64,000 bases of DNA. Origin: Candidatus Eiseniibacteriota bacterium (GTDB lineage Bacteria > Eisenbacteria > RBG-16-71-46 > CAIMUX01). Numbering within the stretch: position 1 is the first letter of the stretch; each line of letters begins with the position of its first letter. Positions 17,104-25,128 of this stretch are shown here, one piece after another. Location: assembly GCA_020633975.1 (NCBI GenBank), contig JACKCR010000002.1, positions 868,001 to 932,000 of the forward strand, read 5' to 3'. Made by a program: the position numbers and the translations under genes. The notes beneath the pieces are model-generated. The model was not told where the DNA came from and ran no database searches. It saw only the letters and a program-made list of their open reading frames with translations.

Positions 17104-18633
17104 ATGAAGCGTGTCGTCATCGGAGGAGGCGGAATCGCCGGACTCGCTACGGCGATCAAGGTGAAGGACCTCGCTCCGGAAGGCACCGAGATCGTCGTGC
17201 TCGAGTCGGGTGATCGACTCGGGGGAAACATCCGGACCGAGCGAGACGACGGATTCATCGTCGAGTGGGGACCGAACGGCTACCTGGACAACGTTCCGAC
17301 CACGCCCGCACTGATCGATCGGATCGGCCTCGCGGGTGAGGTCCAGCCTGCGGATGCACGTGCGGCGAAGCGGTTTCTCTATCGGGGCGGACAGCTCCAT
17401 GAACTAGCCGCGAGTCCGCTCAAGTTCTTCGGAAGCTCGGTCCTCAGTTGGCCCGGCAAGCTCCGCATCCTCGGAGAGCCGTTCGCGAGTGCCAAACCCG
17501 CCGGTGTCGACGAGACGGTCGGCGCTTTTGCTGCGCGTCGGATCGGTGACGAAGCCGCGCACGTGCTCGTAGATGCGATGGTTTCCGGTGTGTTCGCGGG
17601 AAACGTCGACAAACTCAGCCTGGCGAGCGCGTTTCCCAAGATGGCGAAGATGGAGGCCGAACACGGCAGCCTCTTCAAGGCGATGATGGCGGCCGGGAAG
17701 GCGCGAAAGAAGGCTCGGCGTGACGCGGAGCAACTCGCCGCCGCGTCGGGCAGCGTGGGCGGTGCGGACGCCAAAGGTGCGGCGGAGCGCGCGGCCGCGG
17801 AACGGAACAAGGGCGGGGGAGGTCCGGCAGGGCCAGGAGGAACGCTCACCTCGTTCCGGAACGGTCTCGACACATTCATTCTGCGGCTGGGCGAAGAACT
17901 CGGCTCCTCTGTTCAGCTGAGGTCGCCGATCCAGTCGATCGGATGGTCAGAGACGTCCGACACGTGGACCGTCCAGGTCGGGACGAACGGAAACCGACGC
18001 GAACTCGAAGCCGACGCACTCGTGCTCACGATGCCAGCCGTCCACACCTCACCTCTCTTGGCGTCGCTTCACGGCGATCTCGGACGGGAGCTGTCGGAGA
18101 TCCCCACCGCCCCTCTCGCCGTGGTTGCATTGGCCTACGACGCAGAGGAGATCGGTGGAGATCCGGACGGCTTCGGCTTCCTCGTCCCGCGCGGACAGGG
18201 GCCGCGCATCCTGGGTTGTCTCTGGGACTCGAGCCTCTTCCCGGGCCGCGCGCCGCGGGGGAAGGTGCTCCTTCGCGCCATGATCGGCGGAGCACACGAT
18301 CCCTGTGCGGTGGACCTCTCGGATGACGGTCTTCTTCGCGAGGTGAGAAGGGACCTCGAGGTCGCGATGGGTCTCCGCGCGGAACCGATCCGCACCTGGG
18401 TGTTCCGCCACCGTCTCGGCATCGCCCAATACGACGTTGGCCATGCGGCGAGGCTCGGCCGGATCCACGATGCACTCGGAGCGTTTCCGGGGCTCTGGCT
18501 CGCGGGGAGCTCGTACTACGGTGTCGCGATGAATGCCTGCATCGAGAACGCTGGAAAGCAGGCCGAGGCGATCGTCCAGTATCTCCGGCAACCGTCGGCG
18601 GCGAGGTCGGTCGAGGTAGGAGAGCGCGGGTAG
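17104..18633 (+). CDS. hemY: Protoporphyrinogen oxidase, HemY type, with an Ala/Gly-rich insertion
   Basis: FAD-dependent oxidation of protoporphyrinogen IX to protoporphyrin IX (in monoderms this family oxidises coproporphyrinogen; with hemN and hemH beside it the classical role is the better guess). 509 residues. Seen: VVIGGGGIAGLATAIKV (FAD), LGGNIRTERDDGFIVEWGPNGYLDN, RRIGDEAAHVLVDAMVSGVFAG, and C-terminal WLAGSSYYGVAMNACIENAGKQA. About residues 197-246 hold a low-complexity, charged, Ala/Gly-rich stretch (KARKKARRDAEQLAAASG ... NKGGGGPAGPGG) before TLTSFRNGLDTF, which looks like a flexible insertion. It follows hemN after a 127-nt gap. Confidence 0.92.
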   Translation: MKRVVIGGGGIAGLATAIKVKDLAPEGTEIVVLESGDRLGGNIRTERDDGFIVEWGPNGYLDNVPTTPALIDRIGLAGEVQPADARAAKRFLYRGGQLHELAASPLKFFGSSVLSWPGKLRILGEPFASAKPAGVDETVGAFAARRIGDEAAHVLVDAMVSGVFAGNVDKLSLASAFPKMAKMEAEHGSLFKAMMAAGKARKKARRDAEQLAAASGSVGGADAKGAAERAAAERNKGGGGPAGPGGTLTSFRNGLDTFILRLGEELGSSVQLRSPIQSIGWSETSDTWTVQVGTNGNRRELEADALVLTMPAVHTSPLLASLHGDLGRELSEIPTAPLAVVALAYDAEEIGGDPDGFGFLVPRGQGPRILGCLWDSSLFPGRAPRGKVLLRAMIGGAHDPCAVDLSDDGLLREVRRDLEVAMGLRAEPIRTWVFRHRLGIAQYDVGHAARLGRIHDALGAFPGLWLAGSSYYGVAMNACIENAGKQAEAIVQYLRQPSAARSVEVGERG

Positions 18634-18689
18634 GCGCGAGAACAGATGAGCCGGATAGCCGGCGAGGGCAGGACGGCGGAAATGAAGAA

Positions 18690-18718
18690 GAGGCGGCGTG
18701 GTCGACCCACGCCGCCTC
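18690..18718. terminator. Bidirectional hairpin terminator between hemY and clpP
   Basis: Perfect 12-bp stem GAGGCGGCGTGG (18690-18701) / CCACGCCGCCTC (18707-18718) with loop TCGAC. The flanks are moderately T-rich in both directions. It lies between convergent genes. Confidence 0.75.
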
Positions 18719-18752
18719 TCTTCGTATCGGGGCACCGCGATCCGGAGGGGGA

Positions 18753-19391
<639 letters not shown>

Positions 19392-19614
19392 CGAAGTCCT
19401 CCCTGTGTGAGCGGTCGCAGGTCCGCCGGAGCGGAATCTCTCTGTATGGGTTTTCGTCCGTCCTCGGACTCACCTCAACCATCCGAAGTCTACTGCTGGC
19501 GTCTACTCCGGGAAGCCCATCTTGGGTCCCGTCGCCCAATTCTTCTGCTGGCCGTGCGCGGCCGGAGGGCGACCCACGACTTCGCCGGTCGTCCGCGATG
19601 GAAGGCGCGGTCGG

Positions 19615-20244
19615 TCACTTCGTGTCCAGGCGCCGGAACTTTGCATAGTTGAGGCCCCGGCCTTCCTTCTCGTACTTGATCGCGTAGCTGGTGGCGATCC
19701 GGTCCGGGGAATCATCCGGCCACTCGATCTGGGTGAACTGGCCCGACCCCAAGATCTCTGCGACCGATTCGTCGAAGTACGGCCGGACGTCCGATCCGAG
19801 ACAGAAGACGCCGTCGGGGCACAGCGCCTTGTGGATCCCTCGGAACAGCTCGCCTTGGAGCAGACGACGCTTCGCGTGGCGTTTCTTCGGCCACGGGTCG
19901 GGGAAGTAGACGTGGGCTACGGCGACGCTTCCTGGCGGGATCCACCGCTCCAGCAGGTCGAACGCGTCCGTTCGGATGATCCTGACGTTCTCCAGGCCCG
20001 CGCCGTGGATGCGAACGACTGCTCGTCGGAAATACTTGCCCGCTCGTTCTACGCCGAGGAATGACCGGTCCGGATACTGGGCACCTGCGCTCGCCAGGAA
20101 GAGCCCCTTGCCAGATCCGATCTCCAACTCCACCGGGGCAGAGCGGCCGAAGACGGTCTCCCAATCGAAGGGCGGCGTTTCCGAATCCGGCCGAATGACG
20201 AACGGCAGCTCCTCTAGAGGGGCAGGAAGTCGATAACGGCTCAT
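19615..20244 (-). CDS. trmB: tRNA (guanine-N7-)-methyltransferase
   Basis: Forms m7G46 in tRNA using SAM. 209 residues from ATG 20244 (MSRYRLPAP). Seen: the SAM-binding LEIGSGKGLFLASAG, GVERAGKYFRRAV, VRIIRTDAFDLL, the signature VYFPDPWPKKRHAKRR, LGSDVRPYFDE and a C-terminal TSYAIKYEKEGRGLNYAKF. A GTG at 20262 would add MIAFAA; neither start has a clear ribosome site, so the choice rests on homology. Stands alone on the minus strand. Confidence 0.93.
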   Translation of the reverse strand: MSRYRLPAPLEELPFVIRPDSETPPFDWETVFGRSAPVELEIGSGKGLFLASAGAQYPDRSFLGVERAGKYFRRAVVRIHGAGLENVRIIRTDAFDLLERWIPPGSVAVAHVYFPDPWPKKRHAKRRLLQGELFRGIHKALCPDGVFCLGSDVRPYFDESVAEILGSGQFTQIEWPDDSPDRIATSYAIKYEKEGRGLNYAKFRRLDTK

Positions 20245-20874
20245 GGCGGCGAAAGCTATCACAGTGGACTAGGGTGTGGTCACCATTTCGGGATCACCTC
20301 CGGTGGCATCGGTAAGTCGCGTAGTTGCAGAGAGTAACAGCCACTGATCGGAGCTCGCTGGCACCCGCGGTGTCAGCGAACCCAGCACATGACTCCGTCG
20401 TTCCCAGATGCTTCGCCGCGCCGGCGGCCGCGGCCGCTATGGAAGTGGTTGTAAACGCACGTTTTACAAATGGGAAGGCCACCACGTGACAGTTTTCGTC
20501 CTGGTGGCACGGGCATTGTGTCGAAGGAGAGCGTAAGGGTGCCCGACGACGACGGATGAGTGGATGTTGGGAGAGGCCGGTTCAATACCCGGGTCGTCGG
20601 GCAGACAGCTTCGCCGCAGGTGTTCATCGCGAAGCGGACCGAACGTAGAAGCCAATTGTTGGGAGAGGGCAAGAGGCCGAAGCCAAGGACCCCGCATCGC
20701 GATGATATGGGACCCTACTTGGGGGGTCCGAGTTACGGGACCGATCTGGCAGCGGATCGGTCCCGTCGCTTTACCTCGGGGCGACCCACGAGAGGGTGGC
20801 CTCGAGCCTGGTGGGCTCGTCAGCGCGGGGCGCAACTCGAGCTTGGCGCCGAGAGAGTCCCTCGGTCGCGGGTA
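20245..20874. other. Non-coding stretch with several inverted repeats
   Basis: About 630 bp with no convincing gene; the open frames here read as artefacts. It holds TGCCCGACGAC (from about 20540) and its exact complement GTCGTCGGGCA about 55 nt downstream, enclosing a smaller CCGG-TTCAATAC-CCGG hairpin. The 12-mer TGTTGGGAGAGG occurs twice, about 95 nt apart, within the same part. A perfect 11-bp hairpin follows at 20736-20765. Together this looks like structured RNA or a regulatory leader rather than random spacer. I could not match it to tmRNA, RNase P, SRP RNA or a glycine riboswitch. Confidence 0.4.
20736..20765. terminator. Candidate terminator hairpin downstream of the Cys-rich lipoprotein
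   Basis: Perfect inverted repeat CGGGACCGATC (20736-20746) / GATCGGTCCCG (20755-20765) with an 8-nt loop. It lies about 110 nt downstream of the lipoprotein stop on the minus strand. No strong T-run follows on either strand, so termination is only a guess. Confidence 0.4.
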
Positions 20875-21468
20875 CTAGTGCCCGCCGGGAGGCTCCTGAC
20901 AGGTCAGCTGACAACAGTTCTGCATCGCTTCCTGGAACTGATCTGCCGCCTCCTGTTCCTTCTGATCCTGAGCGTCCAATGCCGCGCCGAGGCCGTCGTG
21001 CCAGAACTGGTTCACCAGATCGATGCATTCGTGCCACTGCGCGTGGCACTGCTCATTCGTTCCACCGGTTCGCTCATTACAATCTGACTGCGCCTGGTAG
21101 CACTCGTCCGTGGCTTGGTTGACGAGATCCTTGATGATCCAGTACTCCTCGACGAGTTCCTGACACGCCGCCAGCATTGCGGACTGATAGGCATCCTTCG
21201 CAGCTTCGTAGCACTCCGCGTCTACGGAGTAGTAGCAGTTTTCGGGCGGTTCCGGCACGCAGCTCCAATCAGGTGGTGTGAAGTCCTCGAGGTTGCAGAC
21301 ATCCGGGACATAGGACGTCGATCGAGGCGTAGGTAGCTCTTCGACCTCGCTTGTGAGGCTCGACCCCTCCGGGGAGACCGCGGACCGATCCGCCCCGCAG
21401 CCGGGCACAAACGTGATCACGGCGAGAAAAAGGCACACTAGCAACGGCGCTTTGGACTGGCGCTTCAT
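20875..21468 (-). CDS. Cysteine-rich putative lipoprotein
   Basis: 197 residues, unknown family. Signal peptide with lipobox (LAVITFVPGC, Cys near residue 24), then a low-complexity linker and a helical, acidic, Gln-rich body with about a dozen further Cys (for example CVPEPPENCYY, AECYEAAKDAYQSAML, DECYQAQSDC, HAQWHECIDL, NCCQLTC), suggesting several disulfides. A nearly perfect ribosome site AGGAGG precedes the ATG, so it is probably well expressed. Length and Cys spacing suggest a helical-hairpin secreted protein. It is flanked by non-coding DNA on the far side and the PilT-like gene on the other. Confidence 0.75.
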   Translation of the reverse strand: MKRQSKAPLLVCLFLAVITFVPGCGADRSAVSPEGSSLTSEVEELPTPRSTSYVPDVCNLEDFTPPDWSCVPEPPENCYYSVDAECYEAAKDAYQSAMLAACQELVEEYWIIKDLVNQATDECYQAQSDCNERTGGTNEQCHAQWHECIDLVNQFWHDGLGAALDAQDQKEQEAADQFQEAMQNCCQLTCQEPPGGH

Positions 21469-21652
21469 ATCGGATACCTCCTGGGTCGCTCGACCTGCAC
21501 TCGTGTTCAGCGCCGATAGAAGGGGGTATCGGTTCTCACAAGGGCAAGTCAGGGGAGGCTGGATACACCCCGAAGTCGCCGGAATCGGATGTTGGCGACG
21601 GGCACGACGGTGGTGTCCGTGGCGTTCGAGGCCCGTGCCCGCGTAGCGCCAG

Positions 21653-23227
21653 CTAGGCGGCAGCGGGCAGCTTGTGTCCCGCTCGCTCCAGCGCAGCCTT
21701 GAACTCGTTCTTCGTGAGTGACTTCGAGTAGGCCTCGTCCGACGTCACCGTCCCGTCCTGCACGAGCTGGAGGAGCCTCGCATCGAGGGTCTGCATGCCC
21801 TGTCCCTTTCCGGTCTGCATGAGCGACGGGATCTGGAACGTCTTTCCCTCGCGGATGAGGTTCGAGATGGCCGGGGTGACGAAGAGGATCTCCTGCGCCG
21901 CGACACGCCCACCGCCGTTCTTCTTGCAGAGCGTCTGCGCGATCACGCCCTTGAGCGTTTCGCTGAGGAGCACGCGGATCTGCGCCTGCTGGTCGGGGGA
22001 GAACTGGTCGATGATCCGGTCCACCGTCGACGCAGCGGTGTTCGTGTGGAGCGTTCCGAAGACGAGGTGCCCGGTCTCCGCGGTCTCGAGCGCAATCTCG
22101 ACCGTCTCGAGGTCTCGCATCTCCCCGAGGAGGACGATGTCCGGGTCTTCGCGGAGCGCTGCGCGCAGAGCGGAACGGAAGCCCTTCGTGTGGTTGCCCA
22201 CTTCTCGCTGGTTGACGAGAGCGCGCCGCTTCGGGTGGACGAACTCGATCGGGTCTTCGATCGTGATGATGTGTCGGGCCTGGTTCCGGTTGATGTGGTC
22301 GATCATCGCGGCGAGCGTTGTCGACTTTCCGGATCCGGTTGGTCCGGTGACGACGACGAGCCCCTTGTGGAGGTCGCAGAGGCCGAGGACCGGCTTGGAG
22401 AGCCCGAGCTGCTCCGCCGTCGGAATGACCGACGGAATGGTCCGGAAGACGCCGCCCATCCCTTGACGGTCGCGGAAGAGATTGCAGCGATACCGCGCGA
22501 CTCCGAGGATCTCGTAGCTGAAGTCGACGTCGTTCGTCTCGAGGAACTCTTCCCACGTTTCGTCGGGAGTGATGCCGCGAAGGAGGCGTTCCGTCGCCGC
22601 GGAGTCGAGGTCGGCCGTGCCGCCGAAGTCAGTGATGTCGCCGTCCTTCCGGAAGAGCGGGGGATAGCCGGCGCAGAGGTGGAGGTCCGAGCAGCCGTGC
22701 TCGACCAGCTTGCAGAGCCAAGTCTCGAGCTCGGGCGTGCCCGAGGAAACATTGGGCCCACCGGATCCGAACATCGAGGCGAGTCCATCGGGCGCGCCAC
22801 CGACGCCTGCGGTTCCGTTCGCGCCGCTGCTGGTGGCCGCACTCCCGCCCGAACCGTTCGCGGAGGCGTTTCCGTTCGACCCCTGCGCTCCGGCGTTCGC
22901 TCCGTCGACGGCGCTGCCGTTGGTCACGAGACCGAGCTGTGACGGGATCACGCGCGCCACGTTGCCGTCTTCGATCAGGATCTTCACCGCGCCCGCCGGT
23001 GCGAGGTAGGGGAACTCGCAGGACTGGCCCGCCTCGACGCGGGGCGCGATCTCCGGAGGGGCGATCTCCGAGAGCACCGAGAGGATCTGGTCGGCTTCGA
23101 GTGGCTTCGACGACAGCGGACGCGCGACTCCCTCGCGGATCAGCTGGATCTTGTCACCCGGGGCCAGTCGCATCTCTTCTGCGCCGTGGCCCAGGGCCGC
23201 CTCGATGAACTTGTCGATTCTCGCCAC
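21653..23227 (-). CDS. PilT-like retraction ATPase with a duplicated, degenerate N-terminal domain
   Basis: 524 residues, about 150-170 longer than standard PilT. Residues 1 to about 95 (MARIDKFIEAALGHGAEEMRL ...) resemble the PilT N-terminal PAS-like domain and even start like the intact PilT at 37708 (MARIDAIFKMVKQQGASDL). Then comes a Gly/Ser/Asn/Ala-rich linker (about 105-160), then a full PilT: SDLHLCAGYPPLFRKDGDI, Walker A GPTGSGKST (about 295), EDPIEFVH, Walker B VLLGEMRDLET, HLVFGTLHTNTAASTVDRIID and a C-terminal helix region. GTG start with GAGGGGGA upstream. It belongs to the type IV pilus retraction family. Probably co-transcribed with the 163-residue gene 57 nt upstream. Confidence 0.85.
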   Translation of the reverse strand: MARIDKFIEAALGHGAEEMRLAPGDKIQLIREGVARPLSSKPLEADQILSVLSEIAPPEIAPRVEAGQSCEFPYLAPAGAVKILIEDGNVARVIPSQLGLVTNGSAVDGANAGAQGSNGNASANGSGGSAATSSGANGTAGVGGAPDGLASMFGSGGPNVSSGTPELETWLCKLVEHGCSDLHLCAGYPPLFRKDGDITDFGGTADLDSAATERLLRGITPDETWEEFLETNDVDFSYEILGVARYRCNLFRDRQGMGGVFRTIPSVIPTAEQLGLSKPVLGLCDLHKGLVVVTGPTGSGKSTTLAAMIDHINRNQARHIITIEDPIEFVHPKRRALVNQREVGNHTKGFRSALRAALREDPDIVLLGEMRDLETVEIALETAETGHLVFGTLHTNTAASTVDRIIDQFSPDQQAQIRVLLSETLKGVIAQTLCKKNGGGRVAAQEILFVTPAISNLIREGKTFQIPSLMQTGKGQGMQTLDARLLQLVQDGTVTSDEAYSKSLTKNEFKAALERAGHKLPAAA

Positions 23228-23284
23228 GAAGTCCCCCTCGTTACGGTTGCCGCGCGGTGTTGTGGTGCCGGGTTGGGAGCTGGA

Positions 23285-23776
23285 TCAGACGATGGCCACG
23301 CTTTGGATCTGCGTCTTGTTGACGAGCACCGCGAGGTCGTCTTTGCGGATGACCAGGAACTGTTCTTCGAGGTTCATGAAGTCCTGAACCCGACGTTGCG
23401 AGCCAGGGAGGCTGAACGACACCGTCCCCGTGATCTTGGTCCGGTCCGAGAGCGTGACCTCGATTTCGGCGCTGGTCACCGAGTACGGAGACATCGGGTC
23501 CGGCCCGTCGCCGTTCCGACTCGGGCCCCCGAACTCGAAGGTGGCTTCCACCTCGACCGATCGGATGAGATCCCGGTTCAGGATGACGACGGCGCCGTCG
23601 GTCTGGGTCGCGGGGATGAACTGCGACTTCCCGTTGAGCAGGTCGCTTGGACGCTCATATCCGGCATGCGTTTGCGCACATTCGCTCAAGTAGAGGTTGA
23701 GACGAGCGGACGGGCTTCCGGAGAAGGTGATGTCCGCGGCGACTCGCTGCTTCGGAATCCGGTACTGGTTCTCCAC
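23285..23776 (-). CDS. Conserved-looking protein with two similar halves, upstream of the PilT-like gene
   Basis: 163 residues, no signal peptide or membrane segment. It seems to consist of a beta-rich domain repeated twice: residues about 8-90 (VAADITFSGSPSARLNLYLSE ... GAVVILNRDLIRSVEVE) and about 100-163 (AEIEVTLSDRTKITGTVSFSL ... LAVLVNKTQIQSVAIV). Both halves carry a strand pattern that ends in 'LN/NKxxIxSVxV'. I do not recognise a named family with confidence. GTG start at 23776. Its position 57 nt before the PilT-like ATPase on the same strand suggests a role with it, for example in pilus regulation. Confidence 0.65.
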   Translation of the reverse strand: MENQYRIPKQRVAADITFSGSPSARLNLYLSECAQTHAGYERPSDLLNGKSQFIPATQTDGAVVILNRDLIRSVEVEATFEFGGPSRNGDGPDPMSPYSVTSAEIEVTLSDRTKITGTVSFSLPGSQRRVQDFMNLEEQFLVIRKDDLAVLVNKTQIQSVAIV

Positions 23777-23955
23777 GTCGTCGGGTCTCCCGATGGCTCC
23801 ACACTTGGCGGGAAACGGACTCCCACCCCCGAGTCAACCATCGGCCCGGTGAGGGGATAGCTGTGGGGTTTTCCTTCCAAATGCCATTCGGGGACAGAGG
23901 CGCCATTTGGGCCTACTTCGTTCGCCCTCGACAGTCACCCGGACCGATTGGCTGT

Positions 23956-25029
23956 TCAGCCCTCGACAGTTGCCAGGACCGACTTGGCGATCTCCGCGAA
24001 GGCATCGGCTGCCGGGCTCTCGGGATGCTCGAAGACGATCGGCTTGCCGGCGTCGCCGCCCTGGCCGATCCGGGCGTCGATCGGGATCTGCCCGAGGAAG
24101 GGGACGCCGAGCCGGGTGGCCTCGCGCTGTCCGCCGCCCTCACCGAAGATGAAGTGACGGCCACCGCAATCCGGGCAGAGGAAGTAGCTCATGTTCTCCA
24201 CGATCCCGAGGACTCGGACGTCCGTCTTCTCGAACATGGCGACCCCGCGGCCCGCGTCGACCAACGCGACGTCCTGCGGAGTGGTGACGACGACCGCGCC
24301 ACTCAGTCTCACCTTCTGGGCGAGCGAGAGCTGGACGTCGCCGGTGCCGGGCGGGAGGTCGAAGACGAGCACTTCGACCCCGTCCCAGGCGACGTCGCGC
24401 ATGAGCTGGTCGATCGCCTTGGTCATCATTGGACCGCGCCAGATCACCGGGGTGTGACGGTCCACCATGTAGCCGATCGACATGTTCTTCACGTCGTACC
24501 GCTCCATCGGGATGAGCTTCTGACGGGCTTCGTCGAGCATCGGTTCCTCGTCTTCGAGACCGAGCATGATCGGGACGGATGGGCCGTAGATGTCGACGTC
24601 GAGGAGTCCCGTGCGCTTTCCCAGCTTCGCGAAGGCGAGCGCTAGGTTGACTGCGACGGTGGACTTTCCGACGCCGCCCTTCCCGGACGACACCGCGATC
24701 TTGATCGGGATGTAGCCGAGCGGATCGGGCTCGGGTGCGGGCTCGGCTCGTCCTTGTCCCGCTGGGCCGCCGACTCCTGCGCCGGGCTTCGGCTCCTGGA
24801 CGCGCAGATCCAGGTCGTATTGCACGCCCAGCTGTCCCAGCTCCGCATGGATCCGCCCCTCGATCTCGTCACGCGCTGCGGCAGCGGTGGGAGAGAGCTC
24901 CACGTGGATACGGAAGCCGTCCCCTTCGATCCGGACGCCCTTGACGTATCCGAGCGCGACGATGTCGCGGTCGATGCCCGGGAAGTTGACGTTGCGTAGG
25001 CGGTCGACGAGGTCCTGTTCCATGGCCAT
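23956..25029 (-). CDS. mrp: Mrp/NBP35-family Fe-S cluster carrier ATPase
   Basis: 357 residues. N-terminal MIP18/DUF59 domain (about 1-80), a Pro/Gly-rich linker (about 83-105), then the ParA-like ATPase: IAVSSGKGGVGKSTVAVNLALAFA (deviant Walker A), DVDIYGPSVPIMLG, DLPPGTGDVQLSL, TTPQDVALVDAGRGVAMFEKT, and the cluster-binding CxxC in YFLCPDCGGRHFIFG. It loads or transfers Fe-S clusters to apoproteins in the cytoplasm. Start ATG 25029 (MAMEQ); the second ATG at 25023 is also possible. Many enzymes nearby in this genome (HemN, for example) would need such carriers. Confidence 0.95.
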   Translation of the reverse strand: MAMEQDLVDRLRNVNFPGIDRDIVALGYVKGVRIEGDGFRIHVELSPTAAAARDEIEGRIHAELGQLGVQYDLDLRVQEPKPGAGVGGPAGQGRAEPAPEPDPLGYIPIKIAVSSGKGGVGKSTVAVNLALAFAKLGKRTGLLDVDIYGPSVPIMLGLEDEEPMLDEARQKLIPMERYDVKNMSIGYMVDRHTPVIWRGPMMTKAIDQLMRDVAWDGVEVLVFDLPPGTGDVQLSLAQKVRLSGAVVVTTPQDVALVDAGRGVAMFEKTDVRVLGIVENMSYFLCPDCGGRHFIFGEGGGQREATRLGVPFLGQIPIDARIGQGGDAGKPIVFEHPESPAADAFAEIAKSVLATVEG

Positions 25030-25128
25030 GGCGCGCGAATCTCCTCTCGAAAGACGCCCAGTATAGCGCGGTTCGTTCGTGGAGGAACGCCTACCCGTCG
25101 TCCGTTCCTCGGTCGGCGGTCGCCCGGG

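Noticed and set aside
20538-20605. tRNA-like element: long acceptor-like inverted repeat with a T-arm-like GGTTCAATACC
   Set aside because: No D or anticodon arm fits in the 26 nt available and the T stem has mismatches; kept only as an inverted repeat in the non-coding region.
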